A stretch of 64,000 nt of DNA. Source: Mesorhizobium neociceri (GTDB lineage: Bacteria > Pseudomonadota > Alphaproteobacteria > Rhizobiales > Rhizobiaceae). Location of the stretch: assembly GCF_013520985.1 (NCBI RefSeq), contig NZ_JACDTY010000018.1:1-64000 (forward strand), given 5' to 3'. The notes under the pieces were generated by a model, which did no database searches, was not told the DNA's origin, and worked only from the letters and a program-made list of their open reading frames with translations. The position numbers were made by a program, and so were the translations under genes. Below, one piece after another: positions 44,962 to 54,090 of this stretch; within the stretch, counting starts at the first letter, position 1, and the number at the start of each line of letters is the position of its first letter.

Positions 44962-47628
44962 ATGCGTTCAGGGGCTTCAGCACCGCTCGCGCTGACCGAT
45001 ACGGGGCACGGCATCCAGGCATTTGCGCGGCGCCAGGTCGGGCGGCTGGTCGGCGCCGGCCTGTTTGCGCTGGTCGCTTTTGGGGTCGCAGCGCTGGCCA
45101 CCTGGAACGTCGCCGATCCGAGCTTCTCGCACGCCACCGACAACATCGTCACCAACGCCATGGGCTATGCTGGCGCGGTGTTCTCCGACCTTGCCATGCA
45201 GTTCTTCGGCCTTGCCGCGGTCGCCGCCTTGGTGCCGGCGGTGATCTGGGGCTTTCTCCTGTTTTCGGCGCGTGGCGTCGACAGGCTGCCGAAGCGCGGC
45301 GTTGCCTGGTTCGGCTTCGCGCTGCTTGCCGCGGCAATGGCCGGCTGCGTGGTGCCGCCCAAGACCTGGCCGCTGCCGACCGGCCTCGGCGGCGTGTTCG
45401 GCGACATGGTGCTCAACATCCCCGGCCTGCTCATTGGCGGCTACCCAACCGGCATCATTGCAAGCATCATTGCCATGATGCTCATTGCGCCGGCGCTGTG
45501 GCTGTTTGCCTACGGCTCGGCGCTGATTGCGCGCAAGAACGGCTTTGCCGTGATGGAGCGCAGTGCGGAGCCCGATCCCCGGGAGGACGACCTGCTCTTC
45601 GACGAAGACGAGGACGAGGGCGACGAAGGCATATTGGCACTCGGCGCGATCACCCATTGGTGGCTGTCGTTCCGCGCCTGGATGCACCGCCGGGCTGTGC
45701 GCCGCCAGCAGGAGCGCGACGAGTACGAGCCGGAGATGGAGCAGCGCTCCACCGCATGGCGCCGCGCCGCCGAACGGGTCGAATCAGCCGAGTTCGCCGA
45801 GCAGCGCATGAGCCCGGATGGCCGCGCCCGCGTCGAGCCGGAATTCTTCGCCGCCATGGTCAATGACCGCAGCGTTTCCGTCGATCCGGACGATGACGAC
45901 GTCCTCGACGCCGGTTTCGACAATGGCGACGAGGAGGTCGAGTTCGACGACGAGCCGGTCCAGCGCCGTGCCTCGCCAAACGCCAAGGTGCAGAACTTCC
46001 GCTCCGATGCGGCGACCCGCGTCGCAGCACCCGCGCCGCGTCCCGCTCCTGGCGCCCGCGTCCAGCGCGAGGCGCAGACCTCGCTGATCGGCTCGGAAAC
46101 ATTTGAAATGCCGTCGCTGCATTTCCTGTCCGAACCGAAGAATGTGGTGCGCGACGCCAGCCTGTCGAAGGACGCGCTGGAGCAGAATGCGCGCCTGCTC
46201 GAGGGCGTGCTGGAGGATTTCGGCGTCAAGGGCGAGATCATCGCGGTGCGGCCCGGCCCGGTGGTCACGCTCTATGAGCTGGAACCGGCGCCCGGCATCA
46301 AATCGTCGCGCGTCATCGGTCTGTCCGACGACATCGCCCGCTCGATGAGCGCCATTGCCTGCCGTGTCGCCGTTGTGCCTGGCCGCAACGCCATCGGCAT
46401 CGAACTGCCGAATGCCAAGCGCGAGACCGTGTATCTCAGGGAGATCATGGCCAGCCGCGATTTCGAGACCACCAAGGCGAAGCTGGCGCTGGCGCTGGGC
46501 AAGACCATCAATGGCGAGGCGGTCATCGTCGACATCGCCAAGATGCCGCACGTGCTGGTCGCCGGCACCACCGGTTCCGGCAAGTCGGTCGCCATCAACA
46601 CCATGATCCTGTCGCTGCTCTACCGGCTGACGCCGCAGGATTGCCGGCTGATCATGATCGATCCGAAAATGCTCGAACTTTCCGTCTATGACGGCATCCC
46701 GCATCTGCTGACGCCGGTCGTCACCGATCCGAAGAAGGCAGTTGTGGCGCTGAAATGGACCGTGCGCGAGATGGAGGATCGCTATCGCAAGATGTCCAAG
46801 GTCGGCGTGCGCAACATCGACGGCTTCAATGCGCGCGTGCAATTGGCCGAGAAGAAGGGCGAAAAAATCTCGCGCACCGTGCAGACCGGCTTCGACCGCC
46901 AGACCGGCGAGGCGATCTACGAAACCGAGAATCTCGACCTCGAGCCGATGCCTTACATCGTCGTCATCATCGACGAGATGGCCGATTTGATGATGGTCGC
47001 CGGCAAGGACATTGAAGGTGCCGTGCAGCGGCTGGCGCAGATGGCGCGCGCCGCCGGCATCCACGTCATCATGGCGACGCAACGTCCGTCGGTCGACGTC
47101 ATCACCGGCACCATCAAGGCCAATTTCCCGACCCGTATCTCCTTCCAGGTGACGTCGAAGATCGACAGCCGCACCATTCTGGGCGAACAGGGCGCTGAAC
47201 AGCTGCTCGGCATGGGCGACATGCTCTATATGGCCGGCGGCGGCCGTATCCAGCGCGTGCACGGCCCGTTCGTCTCCGACGACGAGGTCGAGAGGATCGT
47301 CGCGCATCTGAAGCTGCAGGGCGTGCCCGAATATCTCGACGCCATCACCGAGGATGATGGCGATGACGATGACGACGAGCCATCGGGTAAGGGCGGTTCC
47401 GGTGGCGGCGGCAATTTCGAGGATTCCGACGATCCTTATGACCAGGCGGTGGCCGTGGTGCTGCGCGACGGCAAGGCCTCGACCAGCTATATCCAGCGAA
47501 GGCTCGGCATCGGCTACAACCGCGCCGCGTCGATCATCGAGAAGATGGAGAAGGAAGGCATTGTCGGCCCGGCCAACCATGCCGGCAAACGCGAGATCCT
47601 GGTGCCGACGGAGGACGACAAATTCTGA
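44962..47628 (+). CDS. ftsK: DNA translocase FtsK
   Basis: An 888-residue cell-division translocase. About four N-terminal membrane helices (30-190) are followed by an acidic linker (DEDEDEGDEG near 215). The RecA-like motor has Walker A AGTTGSGKSV (534-543) and Walker B VVIIDEMADL (Asp671). An unusually acidic insert (EDDGDDDDDEPSG) precedes the gamma winged-helix domain (about 826-888, YIQRRLGIGYNRAASIIEKM), which reads KOPS. ATG at 44962 follows GGGGAACGAAG; upstream starts exist. It pumps DNA at the septum and activates XerCD at dif. Confidence 0.95.
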   Translation: MRSGASAPLALTDTGHGIQAFARRQVGRLVGAGLFALVAFGVAALATWNVADPSFSHATDNIVTNAMGYAGAVFSDLAMQFFGLAAVAALVPAVIWGFLLFSARGVDRLPKRGVAWFGFALLAAAMAGCVVPPKTWPLPTGLGGVFGDMVLNIPGLLIGGYPTGIIASIIAMMLIAPALWLFAYGSALIARKNGFAVMERSAEPDPREDDLLFDEDEDEGDEGILALGAITHWWLSFRAWMHRRAVRRQQERDEYEPEMEQRSTAWRRAAERVESAEFAEQRMSPDGRARVEPEFFAAMVNDRSVSVDPDDDDVLDAGFDNGDEEVEFDDEPVQRRASPNAKVQNFRSDAATRVAAPAPRPAPGARVQREAQTSLIGSETFEMPSLHFLSEPKNVVRDASLSKDALEQNARLLEGVLEDFGVKGEIIAVRPGPVVTLYELEPAPGIKSSRVIGLSDDIARSMSAIACRVAVVPGRNAIGIELPNAKRETVYLREIMASRDFETTKAKLALALGKTINGEAVIVDIAKMPHVLVAGTTGSGKSVAINTMILSLLYRLTPQDCRLIMIDPKMLELSVYDGIPHLLTPVVTDPKKAVVALKWTVREMEDRYRKMSKVGVRNIDGFNARVQLAEKKGEKISRTVQTGFDRQTGEAIYETENLDLEPMPYIVVIIDEMADLMMVAGKDIEGAVQRLAQMARAAGIHVIMATQRPSVDVITGTIKANFPTRISFQVTSKIDSRTILGEQGAEQLLGMGDMLYMAGGGRIQRVHGPFVSDDEVERIVAHLKLQGVPEYLDAITEDDGDDDDDEPSGKGGSGGGGNFEDSDDPYDQAVAVVLRDGKASTSYIQRRLGIGYNRAASIIEKMEKEGIVGPANHAGKREILVPTEDDKF

Positions 47629-47765
47629 TCAGCTGATGCGACCGGCGGCAACCTTGAACCTTTTGGCGCGTTCAAGCGACAGAGTGCCGTCCGGTCCGCC
47701 AAACTTAAGTCTAACTGGGGGTCCACGGACTGCAACGAGACACACACCACACGAGAGTGACCGGC

Positions 47766-48437
47766 ATGAAAAACGATCTCAGCGATTTCGCTCCAAACCG
47801 CCGCCAGCTGCTCGGCCTTGGCCTGGTTCTTGCCGGCGCCGCGGCCGTCAATGTCATGCCGGGGTTCCAGCTTCTGGCCTCGGCGCAGGCGGCGGTGCCG
47901 CCGGCGGCGCAAAAGATCGCCGACCACTTCTCCTCGGTCAAATCGATGAGCGGCGAGTTCGTGCAGTTCGGACCCAACAACCAGCAGACCGGCGGCAAGT
48001 TCTTCCTCGAGCGGCCGGGCAAGATCCGCTTCAACTATGACGGCAAGTCGAATTTCCGGGTGATTTCCGACGGCAAGTCGGTGGTCATCCTCAACCAGCG
48101 GCTGAAAACGTCCGATCTCTATCCGCTGTCGAAGACGCCGCTCAAGCTGTTGCTCGACAACCGGATCGACCTCTCCGGTGGCCGCGTCAAATCGATCAAG
48201 GAAGAGAGCGACCTCACCACCATCCAGCTCGCCGACAAATCGGTTTTCGGCAATTCGAAGATCACGATGATGTTCGATCCGAAATCCTACGACCTGCGGC
48301 AGTGGACCATCACCGATGCGCAGGGCAAGGACACCACGGTGATGATCTACAACACCAAGGAAGGCGTCAGCTTTCCGCCGGACACGTTTGCCATCGACTA
48401 TACGGCGAACCGCGAGCTGAACACCAAGACCCGCTAG
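47766..48437 (+). CDS. lolA: Outer-membrane lipoprotein carrier LolA-like protein
   Basis: A 223-residue periplasmic protein. The LolA domain includes FSSVKSMSGEFVQFGPNNQQTGGKF, GKIRFNYD and a beta-sheet body ending EGVSFPPDTFAIDYTANREL. It shuttles lipoproteins across the periplasm. The N-terminus contains NRRQLLGLGLVLAGAAA, a twin-Arg pattern unlike the usual Sec signal of LolA. Placement after ftsK is the same in E. coli and many bacteria and supports the call. A large hairpin repeat follows. Confidence 0.88.
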   Translation: MKNDLSDFAPNRRQLLGLGLVLAGAAAVNVMPGFQLLASAQAAVPPAAQKIADHFSSVKSMSGEFVQFGPNNQQTGGKFFLERPGKIRFNYDGKSNFRVISDGKSVVILNQRLKTSDLYPLSKTPLKLLLDNRIDLSGGRVKSIKEESDLTTIQLADKSVFGNSKITMMFDPKSYDLRQWTITDAQGKDTTVMIYNTKEGVSFPPDTFAIDYTANRELNTKTR

Positions 48438-48560
48438 ATTCAGGTGAGGCCGGCCTGCAAATGGCGGTCTCCTCCGCTTCCGGTGCTCACGTACTTTAAG
48501 TACGCTCCGCTCCGGTTCTCGGAGACCACCATTTTCGACTCGGCCTGACCTGAATCACGG
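48434..48560. repeat. Large hairpin repeat between lolA and xthA
   Basis: The halves GATTCAGGTGAGGCCGG... and ...CCTGACCTGAATC are inverted over about 60 bp, including AAATGGCGGTCTCC against GGAGACCACCATTTT, with a palindromic centre GTACTTTAAGTAC (48491-48503). It resembles a common long rhizobial hairpin element and could end lolA transcripts. Confidence 0.8.
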
Positions 48561-48648
48561 TCGCCGCTGGGGAAGCATCCCGCAAAGGCTGGCTTGTGTT
48601 TGTGGCGCTCGGCTGGCAGTAGATCGGCGAGCTTGTTCGGACCGCCGC

Positions 48649-49455
48649 ATGCCCTTCACAGTTGCCACCTGGAACATCAACTCCGTGCGCTTGCGCATGC
48701 CGATCGTCGAGCGGCTGCTGAGCGAGCAGGCGCCGGACGTGCTTTGCCTGCAGGAGACGAAGGTTCCGGATGAGCTGTTTCCGGAAAAAGCCTTCCGCAA
48801 GGCGGGCTACGAGTACATCGCCTTCCATGGCCAGAAGGGCTACCACGGCGTGGCGACGGTGGCGCGGCGGCCGATCGAGATTGTCGAGAAGCGGCGCTTC
48901 TGCGAGATCGACGACAGCCGCCATCTGTCGGTCAAGGTCCAAGCTGGCGGCAAGGCGATCCTGATCCACAATTTCTATGTGCCGGCCGGCGGCGACGAGC
49001 CCGATCCCGAGATCAACCGCAAATTCCGCCACAAGCTCGATTTCGTCGCCGAGATGAACGCCATCCGCGCCAGCCATGACGAGGCGTCTGCCTCGATCCT
49101 GGTCGGCGACCTCAACATCGCGCCGCTGGAGCATGATGTCTGGTCGCACAAGCAATTGCTCAACCTCGTCAGCCACACGCCGGTCGAGACCTCGAATTTC
49201 GAGGCGATGCGGATCGCCGGCGACTGGGTCGACCTGATGCGGCTCAACGTGCCGCCAGAGGAAAAACTCTACACCTGGTGGAGTTATCGCGCGCAGGACT
49301 GGGAAGCGTCGAACCGCGGCCGCCGGCTCGACCATGTCTGGTCGTCGCCGAACCTGGTGCCCAGTTTTGCCGGCTACGAAATCCTGCGCGCCGCGCGCGG
49401 CTGGGACCGGCCATCGGATCATGTGCCGGTGATTGCACGGTTCGATCTCGACTAG
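48649..49455 (+). CDS. xthA: Exodeoxyribonuclease III
   Basis: A 268-residue EEP-family nuclease. Catalytic residues: Asn11 (TWNINSVR), Glu36 (LCLQETKVPD), Asp/Asn in LVGDLNIAP, and the C-terminal Asp257/His258 in PSDHVPVIA. It acts as an AP endonuclease and 3'-5' exonuclease in base-excision repair. Start MPFTVATWNIN is canonical. A GNAT gene follows after 23 bp. Confidence 0.95.
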   Translation: MPFTVATWNINSVRLRMPIVERLLSEQAPDVLCLQETKVPDELFPEKAFRKAGYEYIAFHGQKGYHGVATVARRPIEIVEKRRFCEIDDSRHLSVKVQAGGKAILIHNFYVPAGGDEPDPEINRKFRHKLDFVAEMNAIRASHDEASASILVGDLNIAPLEHDVWSHKQLLNLVSHTPVETSNFEAMRIAGDWVDLMRLNVPPEEKLYTWWSYRAQDWEASNRGRRLDHVWSSPNLVPSFAGYEILRAARGWDRPSDHVPVIARFDLD

Positions 49456-49478
49456 GCAACGAGCCAAGGAGTCGGTGA

Positions 49479-50096
49479 ATGGAGATAGTGGCAGCACGAG
49501 AGCCGGATGTGACATCGGCGGCCGACTGTCTGGCGGCTGCCTTTGCCGATGATCCGCAGATGGCTTTTTTCTTCTCGGGCGATCCTGCGCAGCGTCAGGA
49601 CCTGGTGACGGAGTTCTTCTCGATCCTGATGGCGGCACGCCTCGCGCTTGGAATGCCTGTGCTGCTGTTAAAGAGCGACGGTCGCATCCTTGGTGCGGTG
49701 ATGGGCTATAATACGCAGCGGCCTGAATGGCTTCCGGCTCACCGAGAGAGATGGGCTCTGCTTCAGCAAAGGCAGGCATCGATGGCTTCGCGCTTCGAGA
49801 GGGCAGACGCCATCAGTGAGACATACAAGCCGCAGGAACCGCATTTCTACCTCGGGGTCCTGGGCGTTCACCCCTCAATGCAGGGAAAAGGGGCTGGCGT
49901 CGCGCTCATCAAGGCCTATTGCGATCTTGCCGAACGAGATCCTGTCTCGGCAGGGACGTTTCTCGAAACCGCACAACGCAAGAATTTGGCTTTCTATGAG
50001 CGTTGCGGGTTTCAACTCCTCGGCCAAGGTGAACTTGCGCCCAGGAAGCCATTCTGGTGCCTGTTCAGGCCAAAACCCGTTCGAGACGGCAACTAG
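49479..50096 (+). CDS. GNAT family N-acetyltransferase
   Basis: A 205-residue acetyltransferase. The acetyl-CoA motif is LGVLGVHPSMQGKGAGVALI, and TFLETAQRKNLAFYERCGFQLLGQGEL is the typical beta6-beta7 end. N-terminal AREPDVTSAADCLAAAFADDP suits this GNAT subgroup found beside xthA. Substrate unknown. Probably co-transcribed with xthA. Confidence 0.85.
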   Translation: MEIVAAREPDVTSAADCLAAAFADDPQMAFFFSGDPAQRQDLVTEFFSILMAARLALGMPVLLLKSDGRILGAVMGYNTQRPEWLPAHRERWALLQQRQASMASRFERADAISETYKPQEPHFYLGVLGVHPSMQGKGAGVALIKAYCDLAERDPVSAGTFLETAQRKNLAFYERCGFQLLGQGELAPRKPFWCLFRPKPVRDGN

Positions 50097-50098
50097 AC

Positions 50099-50554
50099 TT
50101 ACCCGCCAAACCGTGGCGCGAGCTTCTCGATGCGGGCGATCATGGCCTGGAAATCTTCCAGGATGCGCTGGTGCAGTTTCACCGCCACGTCGGGGTACTC
50201 CTCGAGAATGCGACGGAACATCTTGCGGCTGAGCCGAATCACTTCCGAATCGATCTCGGCCGATGCGCTGGTCAGCCGGTTGGTGTCGGCGATCAATGCC
50301 AGTTCGCTCAGGATCGTGCCGGGGCCGGCGGTGCCGATCGGGACGCGTTCGCCATTCTGCTCGCGATAGAGCACGATGCGGCCGCTGACCACGATATAGG
50401 CCGAATCGGCCTCGTCGTCCTCGCGGTAAAGCTTGTGGTCGGCCTGCAGATGCGTGGCTTCGGCGCCGAAGGCGAGCAGGCGCAGCTGTTCCTGCGTGAA
50501 ACCCTCAAAGAGCTTCACGGCGGACAGGATGCGGATGTCGTCATCCAGCGCCAT
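50099..50554 (-). CDS. Stand-alone cyclic-nucleotide-binding domain protein
   Basis: A 151-residue protein with one cNMP-binding domain (LFEGFTQEQLRLLAFGAEAT; GRIVLYREQNG; GPGTILSELALIADTNR) and a short C-terminal helix, but no helix-turn-helix. The phosphate-binding cassette lacks the Arg typical for cAMP contact (RLTSASAEIDSE), so ligand binding is doubtful. Similar single-domain proteins sit beside CenR-type regulators in other Rhizobiales. Its stop is just past the GNAT stop (convergent). Confidence 0.85.
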   Translation of the reverse strand: MALDDDIRILSAVKLFEGFTQEQLRLLAFGAEATHLQADHKLYREDDEADSAYIVVSGRIVLYREQNGERVPIGTAGPGTILSELALIADTNRLTSASAEIDSEVIRLSRKMFRRILEEYPDVAVKLHQRILEDFQAMIARIEKLAPRFGG

Positions 50555-50603
50555 CTCTAGCTGCGTCCCCGAACGGTCAGTCCAATCCCTCCCTTAGAGC
50601 GCC

Positions 50604-50697
50604 GAGCGTCCTCCTGGTCACGCAAAGGACGCTCCAACATTTTTCAATCTGCGCAGCGTTCTCCCCCAAAACCGAATCGATTTTGGGCCGATGCGCG
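50604..50697. repeat. Hairpins and CCAAAA...TTTTGGG repeat, copy 2
   Basis: A 9-bp stem GAGCGTCCT/AGGACGCTC (50604-50612, 50626-50634) is followed by a repeat with core CCCAAAACCGAATCGATTTTGGG and flanking GCGCA...TGCGC (50641-50697). It occupies the gap between the response regulator and the cNMP-binding gene. No T-run makes it a clear terminator. Confidence 0.65.
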
Positions 50698-50776
50698 GGG
50701 TCGATCCATGCTCCCCCAGCCGGATCGCACCCGAAAACAGTCCTGCCCCCGACCGCCTATTGGAATAATGAAATGT

Positions 50777-51460
50777 TTAAGGAACCAGCTTGTAGCCGCC
50801 GCTTTCTGTCACAAGAATTTCAGCATTGGAAGGATCGCGCTCGATCTTCTGGCGCAGCCGGTAGACGTGGGTTTCCAGCGTGTGCGTGGTGACGCCGGAA
50901 TTGTAGCCCCACACTTCCTCGAGCAAGACGTCGCGCGTCACCACCTTCTGGTCGGCGCGATAGAGATATTTGATGATCGAGGCCTCCTTCTCGGTCAGCC
51001 GCACCTTGGCGCCACGCTGGTCGATGAGAAGCTTCTGGCTGGGCTTGAAGGTATAGGGACCGACCGAGAAGGTGGCGTCCTCGCTCTGTTCGTGCTGGCG
51101 CAGTTGCGCGCGGATGCGGGCGAGCAGCACGGCGAAGCGGAACGGCTTGGTGACATAGTCGTTGGCGCCGGCCTCGAGGCCGAGAATCGTGTCGGAATCG
51201 GTGTCGTGTCCGGTCAGCATGATGATCGGCGCCTTGTAGCCGCCCTTGCGCAGGATCTTCACCGCCTCGCGGCCATCCATGTCGGGCAGGCCGACATCCA
51301 TGATGAGCAGGTCGATGAGCCCGCCGCGCGCAGCAGCAACGCCTTTGGCGGCGGTCGCTTCCTGCAGGACGTCGAATTCTTCGTAGAGGGCCAGTTGCTC
51401 GACGAGGGTTCCGCGCAGGTCGTCATCGTCGTCAACGATAAGAATGGTACGTGATGTCAT
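50777..51460 (-). CDS. OmpR-type response regulator (CenR-like)
   Basis: A 227-residue regulator. Receiver domain 1-120 has acidic DDDDD near residue 10, phosphoacceptor Asp55 (LLIMDVGLPDMDG), Thr and Lys109 region (GANDYVTKPF). The winged helix (130-227) shows LTEKEASIIKYLYRADQKVV and HVYRLRQKIERDPSNAEI. The sequence and placement beside an L,D-transpeptidase resemble rhizobial CenR, an essential cell-envelope regulator. No histidine kinase is adjacent, as usual for CenR. Confidence 0.9.
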   Translation of the reverse strand: MTSRTILIVDDDDDLRGTLVEQLALYEEFDVLQEATAAKGVAAARGGLIDLLIMDVGLPDMDGREAVKILRKGGYKAPIIMLTGHDTDSDTILGLEAGANDYVTKPFRFAVLLARIRAQLRQHEQSEDATFSVGPYTFKPSQKLLIDQRGAKVRLTEKEASIIKYLYRADQKVVTRDVLLEEVWGYNSGVTTHTLETHVYRLRQKIERDPSNAEILVTESGGYKLVP

Positions 51461-51545
51461 GGATCAATCCGTTGTTTTGAAAAGAATTTTCAGTTGACCG
51501 ACCCCCATTTATGCGGAAGCTGACCGGCACAACAGTCCGATCACA

Positions 51546-52142
51546 GTGATTTGTTCCGTGACACGATCATACAAGAAAAAACGCGTTCGCAATGCAGCCG
51601 GCGCAATTTTGCCTAAAGGGCTACGCGTGCTGGTGGTGCGGGCGAGGCCCGGCAACCCCAGCCAGGGGATTTTGCAGGCCGGCAGCAAGGTGTTTGCCTG
51701 CGCCCTGGGGCGCGGTGGCATCTCGACCAACAAGCGCGAGGGCGACGGCGCGACGCCGCTTGGCGAGATGCGGATTCTGTCGGGATATTTTCGCGGGGAT
51801 CATTTCTCGGCGGCGCGTAGAACCCGGCTGGCGATGGCGCCGATCGGCGCCGATCTCGGCTGGTGCGAGGTGCCGGACGACCGCAACTACAACCGTCCGG
51901 TGAAAATCCCCTACGGCGCCAGCCATGAGCGGATGCGGCGTGATGATCGTCTCTACGACGCCTGCCTGGTGCTCGACTGGAACATGGCGCCGCGCCGGCG
52001 CGGGCGCGGCAGCGCCATCTTCTTCCACCTGGCGCGCCCGGGCTTCACGCCGACGCAAGGCTGCGTGGCGGTAACCGGGCGCACAATGGCGCGGCTGTTG
52101 CCGCTGGTGTCGGATAAGACGGTGGTGAGGGTGATCAGATAG
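51546..52142 (+). CDS. YkuD-family L,D-transpeptidase-like protein
   Basis: A 198-residue protein of the YkuD/ErfK fold. The catalytic pattern is His161 in IFFHLARPGF and Cys173 in TPTQGCVAV. GTG start at 51546; a later GTG is possible. No clear signal peptide, although the start is basic (TRSYKKKRVRN). Such enzymes form 3-3 peptidoglycan cross-links or attach lipoproteins, abundant in Rhizobiales. Divergent from the CenR-like gene, consistent with envelope control. Confidence 0.85.
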   Translation: MICSVTRSYKKKRVRNAAGAILPKGLRVLVVRARPGNPSQGILQAGSKVFACALGRGGISTNKREGDGATPLGEMRILSGYFRGDHFSAARRTRLAMAPIGADLGWCEVPDDRNYNRPVKIPYGASHERMRRDDRLYDACLVLDWNMAPRRRGRGSAIFFHLARPGFTPTQGCVAVTGRTMARLLPLVSDKTVVRVIR

Positions 52143-52245
52143 GCAGTAGGGAGTAGGGAGTAGGGAGTAGGGAGTAGGGCCGGGTTTCGGCGCCGTCTCA
52201 TTCTTCCCTACTGCCTAAGGCCTATTCACCACTGCCTATTCCTCT
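52139..52245. repeat. TAGGCAGTAGGGAGTAGGG tandem-inverted repeat, copy 2
   Basis: TAGGCAGTAGGGAGTAGGG with four GGGAGTA units, then CCCTACTGCCTA and further TGCCTATTC units downstream. It is the inverted partner of the copy at 7429-7508. Its right edge supplies the last codons (RNRQW) and stop of the DUF1127 gene. Confidence 0.8.
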
Positions 52246-52480
52246 GCCAGCCGATATCCAGCAGTCCCAGCCGGCCCAGCTCCCGGTCCATGGCGCGGGC
52301 GACATCCTTGCGTTCGCCGCCTATGTCGCGCAGCTCGCGGTCGGAGAGATCCTCGACGTCCTGGTGGACGACATTTTGCTGGGTGAGGTGGGCCGCGACC
52401 CGGGCGTGACGGAGCCAGTCGAGCACGGCGCGCAGCCAAGACGGCCGAGCAATCGGTGCGTTGAAAGCGATGATGGACAT
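52226..52480 (-). CDS. DUF1127 domain protein, longer type
   Basis: An 84-residue protein starting MSIIAFNAPIARPSWLRAVL. The DUF1127 part is VEDLSDRELRDIGGERKDV. The C-terminus (IGWQRNRQW) is encoded partly by an intergenic repeat, so the original end may have been shorter or different. Likely cytoplasmic; function unknown. Divergent from a LysR-type gene. Confidence 0.75.
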   Translation of the reverse strand: MSIIAFNAPIARPSWLRAVLDWLRHARVAAHLTQQNVVHQDVEDLSDRELRDIGGERKDVARAMDRELGRLGLLDIGWQRNRQW

Positions 52481-52610
52481 GGTGTGGTCCGTTCCTCCGG
52501 ATATCAAATCCGGTTTGATGGTGTTTCGATTGCGCCCATCATGCCGGGTTGAAAGACAAAGGAGAAACGAGTAGTTTTCTCCATATCATCAAGTTTTATT
52601 TGGAGATCGA

Positions 52611-53561
52611 TTGGCCCGCCTGTTGCCTGGAACCCGTGCCTTGAGGACGCTGGAAGCGGCGGCCCGGCACCTTAATTTCACCCGGGCCGCGGACGAGCTC
52701 GGGCTGACGCCGGCGGCGGTCAGCCACCAGATCAAGGAAATCGAGGATCAGCTCGGCATCGTGCTGTTTACCCGCACCAGCCGCACCATTCGGCTGACGG
52801 AAGCGGGAACGGTTATGTTCGAGGCATCGCTCGATGCGCTCGACCTGCTCAACCGGGCGGTGTCGCGGGCACAAAAGATGACGCGCGGCTTGGCGCTCCT
52901 GAAAATTACGCTCGACCCGCAGTTTGCTACCAAATGGCTGATGCGGCGTGTCGACGATTTCCGCAAGCATCAGCCCGGGATCGAACTTCGCTTCGACATC
53001 ACCTATGAGGTGCGCGATTTCGATCGCGACGACGTCGATATCGGCATTCGCTTCGGCACCGGGAAATATCCGGGCATTGTCAGCCACCGGCTGTTCGACA
53101 ACATCATTATTCCGGTGTGCAGCCCGGCTTTGCTGACCTCCGGTCCCCCGCTTCGAGAGCCGCGCGATCTGTTCCGGCACACGCTTGCCCATATCGTATG
53201 GGCGCGCCAGGGCGTGACCTGGCCGAACTGGCGCATGTGGATGGCGGCGGCAGGCATCGACGATTTTGATGACAGCCGCACCATCGTTTTCGGCTCTTCG
53301 TCAGATGCGGTGCAGGCGGCGCTCGACGGCAATGCCGTGGCGCTCGCCGATTTCGCCATGGTAGCGAACGACCTGTCGGAGGGACGGCTGGTGCGGCCAT
53401 TCGAACTCGGCCTCAAGGTCGCGGCCGAATTCGCCTATTTCCTGGTCTATCCGGCAGGGTCGGCAAACGACGCCCGGATCATCGCGTTCAAGGACTGGAT
53501 ACTGGGCGAAGTCCACAACCCGCAACCGGATCCGACGCGGCGGACCTGGGACGAGTTGTAG
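52611..53561 (+). CDS. LysR family transcriptional regulator (GcvA-like)
   Basis: A 316-residue LTTR. The helix-turn-helix (1-60) reads TRALRTLEAAARHLNFTRAA and LTPAAVSHQIKEIEDQLG. The effector domain from about 90 is of the GcvA/AmpR group. TTG start with GGAG five bases upstream. Targets unknown; the divergent DUF1127 gene is the nearest candidate. Confidence 0.88.
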   Translation: MARLLPGTRALRTLEAAARHLNFTRAADELGLTPAAVSHQIKEIEDQLGIVLFTRTSRTIRLTEAGTVMFEASLDALDLLNRAVSRAQKMTRGLALLKITLDPQFATKWLMRRVDDFRKHQPGIELRFDITYEVRDFDRDDVDIGIRFGTGKYPGIVSHRLFDNIIIPVCSPALLTSGPPLREPRDLFRHTLAHIVWARQGVTWPNWRMWMAAAGIDDFDDSRTIVFGSSSDAVQAALDGNAVALADFAMVANDLSEGRLVRPFELGLKVAAEFAYFLVYPAGSANDARIIAFKDWILGEVHNPQPDPTRRTWDEL

Positions 53562-53562
53562 G

Positions 53563-53985
53563 TCAGCCAGGGACGACCGGCGCGCCGAACCAGCCGATCA
53601 CCGCGCCAATGATCAAAAGCACGCCGAGCCAGTGGCCGCCATCGATCAGGGTCAGGTCCCAGCCGAAATTCTCATAACGGTGGTTGGCCGTCAGCGTCGT
53701 GGCGACAAAGCCCAGCCAGAGGACGAAGCCGAAGACCACGCCGGCGACAAGGGTTGGCTCGCCGCCGGTCATCGCGCCGACGACCAGGGCAAAGACCAGA
53801 GCCATGATCAGTTCGGTGACAAAGGAGATGATGAAGGGCAATATTGATTTCTTCGCCGTTGACGGATCGATCCTGGCCGCCCTCATCCAGGGCTTGCTGA
53901 GGACCGTGTACCAGACGGCGCCGAACAGCCATACCACCACGGCCGCGACAACCACCGCCAGCCAGTTCACCACTGAAAAATCCAT
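53563..53985 (-). CDS. DUF1761 membrane protein
   Basis: A 140-residue protein with four helices, starting MDFSVVNWLAVVVAAVVVWL. The DUF1761 signature AVWYTVLSKPWMRA is near the N-terminus, and IDGGHWLGVLLIIGAVIG near the end. Function unknown. It stops 1 bp past the LysR stop (convergent). Confidence 0.85.
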   Translation of the reverse strand: MDFSVVNWLAVVVAAVVVWLFGAVWYTVLSKPWMRAARIDPSTAKKSILPFIISFVTELIMALVFALVVGAMTGGEPTLVAGVVFGFVLWLGFVATTLTANHRYENFGWDLTLIDGGHWLGVLLIIGAVIGWFGAPVVPG

Positions 53986-53997
53986 AACCCCCCCTCA

Positions 53998-54045
53998 AGC
54001 GTGTCGACCAAAAGCGTTGAGCGGTTTTGGGATAACGACATGCGT
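53998..54045. repeat. CCAAAAGCG...GGTTTTGGG hairpin repeat, copy 3
   Basis: GTCGACCAAAAGCG and GCGGTTTTGGGATAACGAC form the CAAAA/TTTTG hairpin seen also at 22773-22833 and 50641-50697. It is upstream of the DUF1761 gene and downstream of the methyltransferase gene on the minus strand. Confidence 0.6.
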
Positions 54046-54090
54046 ATTCTTCAAATCAGTGCACGATGGAACGCCTGTTCGGCACCGCCG

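Noticed and set aside
45784..47580. 598-codon minus-strand frame opposite ftsK
   Set aside because: Antisense shadow of ftsK; His/Asp/Arg-rich with no fold features.
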